From Verrucomicrobiota bacterium (lineage in GTDB: Bacteria > Verrucomicrobiota > Verrucomicrobiia > Methylacidiphilales > Verrucolacustridaceae): a stretch of 27,884 nt of DNA. The stretch spans positions 1 to 27,884 of the forward strand of contig RGTE01000002.1 in the NCBI GenBank assembly GCA_010025475.1, read 5' to 3'. Shown piece by piece: positions 22,700-27,884 of the stretch (the stretch's first letter is position 1; every line of letters begins with the position of its first letter). Below the pieces are notes generated by a model. That model did no database searches. It was not told the origin of the DNA and saw only the letters and a program-made list of their open reading frames with translations. The position numbers and the translations under genes were made by a program.

Positions 22700-23278
22700 T
22701 CAGGAGTTGGGCGCAATCGGGATGATGCTGCCCGAGCTAGTGGCGGCTTGGTGAATACCAATGCGACTACGGCTCATCAGGTCAAAAGTGACTTCCACAA
22801 GGTTGTCCGCAGGATAGCTCTCGTTGTAGTTCATCACGCGAGCCACATAGGCCACGCGATCGTAGAAGAAAGTGGTGCCAGAGCTTCCAAGCTCCTTGTT
22901 GACTTCCACATAAACTTCATGGTTCTTGTCGTAGCGACCCTGGGCGATCACTTGGAAAGCTTCATCAAAGCTATTGGGCAAGAAGGTGGTACCATCAACA
23001 TCCTTTTGGAAGTAGGACGTAACGGCAGTCGTAGCGGCGGCAGTAACCACAACGCTATCAGAATAACCACCACCACCAAGCAGGTAGAACTCAGTATTGC
23101 CATCATTGAAAGCAATACTTGCAGTAGTGGCGGCCTGCAGCGTATAAAGGGTGGGAGCACCACTCACGGTGAAAGTGGCGCCAGATTGAGTGATGATCGG
23201 ACGGGCAGTTCCCGGAATCGAGCCAACACGCACAATAACGTCTTGGCTCTTAACCAGTTCAGTCGGATGGTAGAGCAT
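22700..23278 (-). CDS. Major tail tube protein
   Basis: The protein has 192 residues and starts MLYHPTELVKSQDVIVRVG, with a GAGG ribosome binding site six bases before ATG 23278. It is mainly beta-strand in pattern, contains a small Ig-like stretch (PIITQSGATFTVSGA), and ends with VARVMNYNESYPADNLVEVTFDLMSRSRIG, a usual ending for siphophage tail tube subunits. It sits between the connector genes and the tail terminator and is followed by a strong hairpin/terminator, consistent with a highly expressed virion gene. A 33-bp spacer precedes it. The assignment rests on position, size and pattern. Confidence 0.78.
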   Translation of the reverse strand: MLYHPTELVKSQDVIVRVGSIPGTARPIITQSGATFTVSGAPTLYTLQAATTASIAFNDGNTEFYLLGGGGYSDSVVVTAAATTAVTSYFQKDVDGTTFLPNSFDEAFQVIAQGRYDKNHEVYVEVNKELGSSGTTFFYDRVAYVARVMNYNESYPADNLVEVTFDLMSRSRIGIHQAATSSGSIIPIAPNS

Positions 23279-23311
23279 TTTGCCTCAAAGGAAAGGGAAG
23301 AAAGAAGATGG

Positions 23312-23707
23312 TTAAGCGTTCAAGACGCTTCCTTTACCAATTAGTCTAAACACGCCTCTAATTGGTTGGCCAAGAAACTGCCAATAGTGTTCTACAAGGT
23401 GTTCATTGGGCAGTAGCTCAAATCTTCCCTCCCTACCATTGATTGTTGCTTTGGCAGAAGCGCCAGGTGACACTCCAGACAATGCCAGTGGTCCTGTTAG
23501 CCGACCTTCCATATACACGGCACTTTGATCGGCTCCGAGGAGATAATCGTACCGTGGATTGTTTTTTTGCTTTAACGTGGCATAGTATGTCACGCCACTA
23601 GCAATGGGTCGGTAGTTTTGCGTGAAAGGATCAACGGCGTAACCACTAGCCACGTCCCAAATTAAAATGGCATTGGCTAATGGTGATAGTCCGTTGATTT
23701 GGCTCAC
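23312..23707 (-). CDS. Head-tail connector (stopper-like) protein
   Basis: I choose GTG 23707, which overlaps the preceding TGA as GTGA; an upstream TTG in the same frame overlaps the adaptor gene and lacks a binding site. The protein has 131 residues, beginning VSQINGLSPLANAILIWDV. It has a beta-rich pattern (VTYYATLKQK, AVYMEGRLTGP) and ends FRLIGKGSVLNA. The place, between a DUF4054-like adaptor and the tail tube, is where head-closure or stopper proteins are found. I assign this role from gene order; sequence resemblance is weak. Confidence 0.6.
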   Translation of the reverse strand: MSQINGLSPLANAILIWDVASGYAVDPFTQNYRPIASGVTYYATLKQKNNPRYDYLLGADQSAVYMEGRLTGPLALSGVSPGASAKATINGREGRFELLPNEHLVEHYWQFLGQPIRGVFRLIGKGSVLNA

Positions 23708-24009
23708 ATTACAAAACCAATGGTGGAAGAACAAGAGTTAAGCATTCGCAAATACTCTTGACCGTATTGCGTGGCCTCTAGCCCCTTGCCATAGACTTTT
23801 CCATCAGTGGCGCCAATTTGAGCGCCCATTTGGACAAGTTGTAAGGCAATGATGTGGGCGGCTAGGTGCTTGATAGCACGATCAGTTTGATCGCCAAACA
23901 CTGCTTCGCTCGCATCCGCAGAGGCTTCCTCAATAGCCCCAAGTACAATCCCCGATGGATGGGGAATGAACTCAGGGAATCGCTCCAGAAAGCCCGAATA
24001 AGTGACCAT
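23704..24009 (-). CDS. Head-tail adaptor, DUF4054-like
   Basis: The protein has 101 residues. FLERFPEFIPHPSGIVLGAIEEA, then AVFGDQTDRAIKHLAAHIIALQ, and the ending TQYGQEYLRML match the pattern of DUF4054 head-tail connector proteins, small all-helical adaptors that bind the portal ring. The ATG overlaps the preceding stop as TGATG, and the stop overlaps the next start as GTGA. The position, just downstream of the capsid gene block, agrees. The portal gene itself is not in the window. Confidence 0.78.
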   Translation of the reverse strand: MVTYSGFLERFPEFIPHPSGIVLGAIEEASADASEAVFGDQTDRAIKHLAAHIIALQLVQMGAQIGATDGKVYGKGLEATQYGQEYLRMLNSCSSTIGFVM

Positions 24010-24395
24010 CAGGCATTTCCAGTGCGAATGGCCTCACGCCGCTTCACGATTGCATTCCTCACCCGAATACGACCTTCACGATTCTTCCAGTCCAACAGTA
24101 ATTCTGCATCGTGGATCATTTCAATGGCGCGGAGGGCTTCCTGAAGGGGGAGATTGGTGAGAATGTTCAAGTCGGTGACAGCCTCAGGCACGACTTCCTG
24201 TTCCATCATTTCTTCAATGGCACCAATCTGCATCAGCTTCTTCACTGTTGCATTTTGGCGGGCTTTTTGCCATGCTTGCTCTGGCACATCCTTGTTAAGA
24301 CCAGGCACCAGTTGCACCAGTCCCTGCTCAACAATCACACCAAATCCCCCCTCACGCGGCGGATTTTCAAGTTCGGGGCGATAAGCGATCAGCAT
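24009..24395 (-). CDS. Hypothetical protein between capsid and adaptor genes
   Basis: I place the start at ATG 24395 (MLIAYRPELENPP), giving 128 residues. An in-frame TTG at 24416 would add seven residues; neither has a clear ribosome binding site. The protein is helical and charged, with QAWQKARQNATVKKLMQIGAIEEM in the middle and KRREAIRTGNA at the end. Phages with this capsid type often have a small head-completion or neck gene here, but I do not recognise a family. The stop is coupled to the DUF4054-like gene (TGATG). Confidence 0.6.
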   Translation of the reverse strand: MLIAYRPELENPPREGGFGVIVEQGLVQLVPGLNKDVPEQAWQKARQNATVKKLMQIGAIEEMMEQEVVPEAVTDLNILTNLPLQEALRAIEMIHDAELLLDWKNREGRIRVRNAIVKRREAIRTGNA

Positions 24396-24443
24396 GTGTC
24401 TAAAAGAAACAGACAATACTTAGCTTAACGCCCCTCACTAAAA

Positions 24444-25358
24444 TCAGGCGCTCTTCTGAACGTAAACAACGCTCTTCGGATAGTAAATTGCAACACCACC
24501 CACGCGAGCATGGGCAGGGACAATGAACTGAAGATTGCGCTGTTGGGGCGGGAACAGTTCAAGCGGTTGCGGAATATGAAGCTGAAGCTTTTCCGGGTCG
24601 CGCTTGTAGAACACCATCCGGCGAGTCGAAAGACGACTTGTGGACTTGGAATTGTCCAGTTGCAGGATGGGCTCAACGTTGCGGATGTAAGGATTGGTCC
24701 GCAGGAAGTATTCCAGAACCGTCAGGTCGCTGGAATCACTGTTCCGAGTGGAGGTGACGCGCTGATAATCCACCCAAGGCAGGAGCAGCGTGTCGGGCTG
24801 TTCCTTCATCTGGGAAGCATTAACAATGGCAGTGGAGCCATAGTTAAGCAGTTCCAGCATTTCGGCCGTAGTAATGGTCGAAGTGTCGAACCACTTATCG
24901 GCAGTCACCACGTCAACCGTGGGATTGTTGAAGAAACCAGTCAGGTTGGTGGAAGTGTCGCCAAACATGGCAATATCTTCCACTTTTTCTTCGTAAGCGC
25001 GACGCACGGCAGCACCACGACGGGCCTCAAGGGCAACGTTGGCCATTTGCGCGGCACGCAGTTCCTGGACGGTGTAGCCAAAGCTACCACCAATGGAACG
25101 GAAGTAAATGGACTTTTCAATCTGGCTAACGTCCGAACGGGGCAGGTCGTCGGCGTTATCAGCAATGAAGGCGAACGAGCCAGTGCTGTCCATCACCCGA
25201 TAGGTGAATTGCTGAGCACCGGGGCCAGCCTCACTGGTCACAGGCAGGATCGTCGGATACTTAATGTCGGCATAAGCCGTTTCAAAGACTTGCGGGCGGA
25301 TATACTCCAGTTGCCGTTGGAGGAACAGCCCTGCATCATCCATGCGAAAATCAGTCAT
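24444..25358 (-). CDS. Major capsid protein, DUF2184-type
   Basis: I place the start at ATG 25358 (MTDFRMDDAGLFLQRQLEYI); GAGG lies five bases before it, and an upstream in-frame start would overlap the decoration gene. The protein has 304 residues. The N-terminal helix, then YTVQELRAAQMANVALEARRGAAVRRAYEEKVEDIAMFGD, then LTGFFNNP, and a C-terminal IVPAHARVGGVAIYYPKSVVY follow the DUF2184 major capsid family, an HK97-fold group that often pairs with DUF2213 proteases, as here. It forms the icosahedral shell. The long plus-strand open frame opposite it is an antisense shadow. Confidence 0.85.
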   Translation of the reverse strand: MTDFRMDDAGLFLQRQLEYIRPQVFETAYADIKYPTILPVTSEAGPGAQQFTYRVMDSTGSFAFIADNADDLPRSDVSQIEKSIYFRSIGGSFGYTVQELRAAQMANVALEARRGAAVRRAYEEKVEDIAMFGDTSTNLTGFFNNPTVDVVTADKWFDTSTITTAEMLELLNYGSTAIVNASQMKEQPDTLLLPWVDYQRVTSTRNSDSSDLTVLEYFLRTNPYIRNVEPILQLDNSKSTSRLSTRRMVFYKRDPEKLQLHIPQPLELFPPQQRNLQFIVPAHARVGGVAIYYPKSVVYVQKSA

Positions 25359-25365
25359 GGTTTCC

Positions 25366-25926
25366 TCAGGCGTTAGCGGTAAGGGTGAAGTTGGGGCCAT
25401 TCAGGTCCAGCACCGCCAGTCCACTACCAGTGGTCTTGGACAGGTAGGCAGCATTGGACACAAGGGCGGTACGGCCACTGACGGCACTAGCCGAGAATTG
25501 ACCGGCATACTGCACGCCAGAAGCAGCGTGGATGACGCGCACGGGAGTCGAAGGATCGACAGCACCATGGACATAAACCACAACAGCACCACGACGAACA
25601 ACGTTCATCAGTTGGCGATCTTTCACACCAGGACGGTTATTGGCATCACGGGCAGTTTCGTCAACGTAGGTGAGAACGTTCACGCCAACCACAACGCCAG
25701 AAACGCCAGAAATGGTGCGGGCAGAGTCTGCAACAGTGCTGCCACTGTTCCAGATAAGCATGTTGCCGAAAGCCACAACGCCGGAAGTTTCATTGACATA
25801 GGAGTCAATAACTTTCGGACGGGCATCAGCAAGTTGGCCTTCAAGGAAGGCATCATGCACAAAGGCATAGGTGGTCTGCACACCCCCAGCAATGGGAGTA
25901 CCAGACGCAGTGAAAGTAACGGCCAT
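25366..25926 (-). CDS. Capsid decoration/head structural protein
   Basis: I place the start at ATG 25926 (MAVTFTASGTPIAGG), eight bases after a near-perfect AAAGGAG ribosome binding site; the longer frame to 25986 overlaps the protease/scaffold gene. The protein has 186 residues and is beta-rich and Val/Gly/Ala-rich (GVSGVVVGVNVLTYVDE, RGAVVVYVHGAVDP). In phages with DUF2213 protease and DUF2184 capsid genes, a gene of this size between the two encodes a capsid-associated protein that is thought to stabilise or decorate the shell. The strong ribosome binding site implies high output. Role inferred from order and composition. Confidence 0.72.
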   Translation of the reverse strand: MAVTFTASGTPIAGGVQTTYAFVHDAFLEGQLADARPKVIDSYVNETSGVVAFGNMLIWNSGSTVADSARTISGVSGVVVGVNVLTYVDETARDANNRPGVKDRQLMNVVRRGAVVVYVHGAVDPSTPVRVIHAASGVQYAGQFSASAVSGRTALVSNAAYLSKTTGSGLAVLDLNGPNFTLTANA

Positions 25927-25928
25927 TG

Positions 25929-26543
25929 TCAGGCTCCTTTGGTTGCGGTGAGGGGGCGCTGGTAGGCTTTCGTCACGCTGTCCCAATAAGTTTGGGGCGG
26001 TGCCGAAACAGACATGGAAGCCACAGCTTCACGCAGGGGGGCAGTGGAAGAATCCTTGCGATCTTCAGTGGCGATGGTGTCAAATGCAGCCATCACATAG
26101 TCATCGGACCGCTCAGCCAGCTTCATGGAATCACCACGAACGGCATTCACGGCATCGACCATGATTTCACGCGCCGTCTTACCAGCAAAGACATAGGCGC
26201 TGTCCAGAACAGGCTTGGCCTTTTCAATAAGGGCCAGGCGCTCTTCCACAAGGCTGTCTACATTCACAGCCTTGGCAGCCTCAAGATCAGCCTTGAGGCT
26301 TTCGTTTTCGGAAGCGAGAGCATCAGCGCGACCCTCGGCAGAGTCCATTTTGCCCTTCATTTCCTTTTCCATGGCATCCATTTCTTCCTTCAGTTTCGAT
26401 GCCTTACCACACATTTCGTCGTACTGCTTTTTCATTGCCTCGTACGAGGTCTTTGCATCGGCGCGTTCTTTGCCAATGGCAAGGGCAACACCCTCGCTCA
26501 CTTCAAAATCAGCACCGTCAAAGACCACCTTGGCGGTAGTCAT
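25929..26543 (-). CDS. Probable internally initiated scaffold protein
   Basis: ATG 26543 is codon 192 of the protease/scaffold gene, in the same frame. It is preceded by TGAGGAACCATCT, a GAGGA ribosome binding site about seven bases away, formed by the codons for Glu-Glu-Pro-Ser. Starting here would give a 204-residue protein with only the coiled coil and C-terminal part. This matches the lambda C/Nu3 arrangement, where the scaffold is made from an internal start within the protease gene in excess over the protease. It is inferred from the start signal and the domain boundary; expression is not shown. Confidence 0.6.
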   Translation of the reverse strand: MTTAKVVFDGADFEVSEGVALAIGKERADAKTSYEAMKKQYDEMCGKASKLKEEMDAMEKEMKGKMDSAEGRADALASENESLKADLEAAKAVNVDSLVEERLALIEKAKPVLDSAYVFAGKTAREIMVDAVNAVRGDSMKLAERSDDYVMAAFDTIATEDRKDSSTAPLREAVASMSVSAPPQTYWDSVTKAYQRPLTATKGA

Positions 26544-27116
26544 AGATGGTTCCTCAGATAACAGGAGAATTGGATCGGCGGCATCCTGACGGTCAAGATG
26601 CAATTTCACTTGCGGGCCTGCCCGCCCAGTTTTTACAACGGCAACGTGATTGCCTATGATTTCCGTTTGGCGGCCATCGTAAGGTTCGCCATCAGGAGTG
26701 GTGCCAGGGTTGGCATCATAAGCAACGCGATAACCGGCACTGACTTCCGTAGCATCACCACGTTGAATCTTTTTGATAAGATCCTCGTCGGTTACTGTCA
26801 TTACTGCCCGAACAAAGCCGTTGTCATATACAATCTCGGTGCCAGTAAAGCCCTTTTGATAGTATTTGGTGTTGGCAGTGTTCAGGAGTTCTGGCGGATG
26901 CTCGTCAGTGACACTCTTGCCCGCAAAGGAAGCAAGACTTTCAGGAGCGGCTACGTCCTCAGGAGCACGATATTCACGCCGAGTGGAACCATCAGCATTA
27001 ACGTAATGCTGAACGCCAGTGCGAGCGATTGTCGCATGAAGACGAAGGTACCCTTCAGGGGTAACTTCATACTTCTCAATCGGCGCAACGTCGTACCTGA
27101 GGGCAGTATTGCTCAT
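25929..27116 (-). CDS. Prohead protease fused to scaffold (DUF2213-type)
   Basis: The protein has 395 residues. Residues 1-175 form a DUF2213-type prohead protease: His73 in TDEHPP, Ser126 in EVSAGYR, and the NHVAVVKTGRAG block with His157, where the nucleophile/His pattern of this serine protease group is expected. Residues 200-300 are a Lys/Glu-rich coiled coil (KKQYDEMCGKASKLKEEMDAM) typical of scaffold proteins, with a helical C-terminus that usually binds capsid. It guides procapsid assembly and then cuts scaffold and capsid. It is the first gene of the leftward structural operon, after a 60-bp divergent intergenic region. An internal start for scaffold alone is likely at 26543. Confidence 0.85.
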   Translation of the reverse strand: MSNTALRYDVAPIEKYEVTPEGYLRLHATIARTGVQHYVNADGSTRREYRAPEDVAAPESLASFAGKSVTDEHPPELLNTANTKYYQKGFTGTEIVYDNGFVRAVMTVTDEDLIKKIQRGDATEVSAGYRVAYDANPGTTPDGEPYDGRQTEIIGNHVAVVKTGRAGPQVKLHLDRQDAADPILLLSEEPSMTTAKVVFDGADFEVSEGVALAIGKERADAKTSYEAMKKQYDEMCGKASKLKEEMDAMEKEMKGKMDSAEGRADALASENESLKADLEAAKAVNVDSLVEERLALIEKAKPVLDSAYVFAGKTAREIMVDAVNAVRGDSMKLAERSDDYVMAAFDTIATEDRKDSSTAPLREAVASMSVSAPPQTYWDSVTKAYQRPLTATKGA

Positions 27117-27130
27117 AGAGTAAGCCTAAG

Positions 27131-27145
27131 AAAAATGCCATTTTT
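27131..27145. promoter_or_regulatory. Palindrome AAAAATG-C-CATTTTT in the divergent intergenic region
   Basis: A perfect 7+1+7 palindrome lies 15 bases upstream of the structural operon start (ATG 27116) and 31 before the regulator start. It could be an operator for the helix-turn-helix protein. The U-rich arm also gives a weak hairpin, but the stem is AT-rich, so a terminator is less likely. Confidence 0.5.
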
Positions 27146-27155
27146 CCTAGTAGCA

Positions 27156-27173
27156 TGATTCAGTGGTGAATCA
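27156..27173. promoter_or_regulatory. Inverted repeat TGATTCA-N4-TGAATCA, candidate operator
   Basis: Two perfect 7-base arms are separated by GTGG, three bases before ATG 27177 of the regulator gene. The size and position fit the binding site of a dimeric XRE-type repressor acting on its own gene and on the divergent structural operon. No good -35/-10 pair could be assigned with confidence in the 60-bp region. Confidence 0.55.
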
Positions 27174-27176
27174 GAA

Positions 27177-27476
27177 ATGACAGACTATGCCGTAAATGCC
27201 ATTGCCATGCCTCACGAAAAGAGGCGAAAGCTTGTGGCATCAAGAATTAGAAAAGCCCGCCTTGATAGCGGGCTCTCTCAACGTGACGTGGCAAACATTT
27301 TGCAAACAAGTCAGGCTTCTTATTGCAGGATGGAGGCAGCAATGGCGGAACCAAGTGCGGTGCAACTTGCAACGCTTAGTAGCACCTATGGTGTGAGTGT
27401 ATTGTGGCTACTTGGCTATCCCAACTTCATCGCTCTAGCTCTGCCGCAATCATCCTCCGGCCCGAACCTCATCTAA
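27177..27476 (+). CDS. Small XRE-family helix-turn-helix regulator
   Basis: The protein has 99 residues and is the only convincing gene on the plus strand. The helix-turn-helix spans about residues 24-75: RIRKARLDSGLSQRDVANILQTSQASYCRMEAAMAEPSAVQLATLSSTYGVSVLWLLG, the usual XRE pattern. The last 20 residues are short and polar, with no peptidase or oligomerisation domain. It lies divergent from the structural operon across 60 bp with two palindromes, so it probably controls that junction. Its 3' end overlaps by 27 bp the 3' end of the convergent gene at 27450-27761. The ribosome binding site is weak (GGTGA). A regulator inside a late-gene block is unusual. Confidence 0.85.
   Translation: MTDYAVNAIAMPHEKRRKLVASRIRKARLDSGLSQRDVANILQTSQASYCRMEAAMAEPSAVQLATLSSTYGVSVLWLLGYPNFIALALPQSSSGPNLI
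27249..27274 (-). terminator. Leftward terminator within the antisense of the regulator gene
   Basis: Minus strand: AGCCCGC (27274-27268), a seven-base loop, GCGGGCT (27260-27254), then TTTCT. The stem is perfect and GC-rich and the T-run follows only on the minus strand. It would stop leftward transcripts coming from the gene at 27450-27761 before they enter the structural operon. It has the same GGCTTTTCT ending as the hairpin at 22646-22675. Confidence 0.65.
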
Positions 27477-27761
27477 TTCACTTTCAATGCCAGCCATGAT
27501 ATAGGCTTTGGCGATAGCCGCGCCTTCAAACTCCGTCATCCGCCAGTTTTCTTCAAACACGGCATCAGGACGCTCGTATTGTGGCTCAATGTAGAAATGG
27601 GTTTCAACTAAACGACCATTCACAAAGAGGTTTTTGTTAACACAAGCCCAGCGCGTAGTATTGCGATGGGAGTTCAGCGAAAGCACACGGAGAATATCTT
27701 CCGTGGAGAAATCCTCTTCTTCGCCATTATCATCGTCGTATTCAACGTCGTAGTCAGCCAT
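27450..27761 (-). CDS. Small acidic hypothetical protein
   Basis: The protein has 103 residues and a strongly acidic N-terminus (MADYDVEYDDDNGEEEDFSTED). A folded part follows: LRVLSLNSHRNTTRWACVNKNLFVNGRLVETHFYIEP, then FEENWRMTEFEGAAIAKAYI. I do not recognise the family. Acidic small phage proteins can be DNA mimics or host-takeover factors, but nothing here proves that. It is convergent with the regulator gene and overlaps its end by 27 bp. The ATG 27761 follows the stop of the partial upstream gene by 24 bp. A transcription terminator downstream isolates it from the structural operon. Confidence 0.62.
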   Translation of the reverse strand: MADYDVEYDDDNGEEEDFSTEDILRVLSLNSHRNTTRWACVNKNLFVNGRLVETHFYIEPQYERPDAVFEENWRMTEFEGAAIAKAYIMAGIESELDEVRAGG

Positions 27762-27785
27762 GGCGGTAAAGCAGGTGCGATTATC

Positions 27786-27884
27786 TTAGCGTTCTTTTTG
27801 TTTTGCTTCCTGTTCTCTGATAATGCGATTTGCCCATGCCCGTCCTGCACTTCCGCCCCATAGAAGGCCCGAAATGTAGCCAGC
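27786..27884 (-). CDS. C-terminal end of an unrecognised gene cut by the window edge
   Basis: Thirty-two codons run from the right edge to TAA 27788-27786. They read AGYISGLLWGGSAGRAWANR and end in a basic/acidic helix (EQEAKQKER). The Gly/Ala-rich start followed by an amphipathic helix looks like a natural protein end, and the spacing to the next ATG (24 bp) is normal. A terminase or portal end would be expected in this general area, but this tail resembles neither clearly. Too little is visible for a function. Confidence 0.45.
   Translation of the reverse strand, partial: AGYISGLLWGGSAGRAWANRIIREQEAKQKER

Noticed and set aside
24510..25376. 288-codon plus-strand open frame opposite the major capsid gene
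   Set aside because: It is antisense to a gene with a clear capsid pattern, has no ribosome binding site or recognisable domain, and is a codon-bias shadow.
25342..26561. Long plus-strand open frames opposite the decoration and scaffold genes
   Set aside because: They follow the reverse frame of strongly coding minus-strand genes and show no domain.
1..27884. Diversity-generating retroelement in the fibre region
   Set aside because: No reverse transcriptase gene and no obvious template/variable repeat pair was seen in the window.
1..27884. Cyanobacterial host evidence from the HIP1 octamer
   Set aside because: I found near matches such as GCGATGGC but no exact GCGATCGC, and phages often lack HIP1, so it decides nothing.

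Overview
The window is a contiguous piece of a tailed double-stranded DNA phage or prophage with a long, flexible lambda-like (siphovirus) tail. Almost every gene lies on the minus strand, so transcription runs from high to low coordinates. The proteins show the standard late-gene order: capsid protease/scaffold, capsid decoration, major capsid protein, head-tail connectors, tail tube, tail terminator, tail assembly chaperones, tape measure, lambda L/K/I/J-type tail tip proteins, and then about 10 kb of receptor-binding and tail-fibre genes. Base composition is moderate (a little under 50 percent GC by eye). No terminase or portal gene is present; they would be expected beyond the right edge. 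The host cannot be fixed from the sequence. I considered a cyanobacterial host, but the cyanobacterial HIP1 octamer GCGATCGC was not seen and there is no auxiliary photosynthesis gene.

Layout in transcription order. 27884-27450: end of an unrecognised gene and a small acidic protein. 27476-27177: the only plus-strand gene, a small helix-turn-helix protein, divergent from the structural operon across 60 bp holding two palindromes. 27116-24444: prohead protease fused to scaffold (with a probable internal scaffold start), decoration protein and DUF2184-type major capsid protein. 24395-23312: connectors. 23278-22700: tail tube, followed by a hairpin/terminator that also carries the ribosome binding site of the tail terminator gene. 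22647-20609: tail terminator, chaperones G and GT (with a visible -1 slippery site) and a tail-completion-like gene. 20612-15108: the tape measure, broken into three frames. 15111-10468: L, K, fused I-J, a fibronectin-like small protein and a duplicated M-type protein. 10430-1: baseplate/fibre proteins, including a pair of large paralogues, a lectin-like adhesin and several proteins with a shared N-terminal NLSDI-type module.

The genes are packed tightly, with many ATGA, GTGA, TAATG or TGATG stop/start overlaps, which implies translational coupling and gives an internal test of reading frames. By that test four frame disruptions stand out between 14.0 and 20.8 kb: a perfect 17-bp tandem duplication in the K-like gene, a perfect 32-bp tandem duplication and a 1-nt shift in the tape measure gene, and a 1-nt shift in the gene before it. 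Undoing three of them restores a normal coupled end or an exact 62-residue protein repeat; undoing the fourth restores a continuous coiled coil. They are either assembly/sequencing errors or real recent damage to the tail genes.

The most interesting items are the frame disruptions, the five-copy 62-residue repeat in the tape measure, the hairpin that embeds a ribosome binding site after the tail tube gene, the G/GT frameshift site, a leftward terminator inside the antisense of the regulator gene, the duplicated M-type protein downstream of J, and a strongly over-represented CAATGG/CCATTG hexamer.
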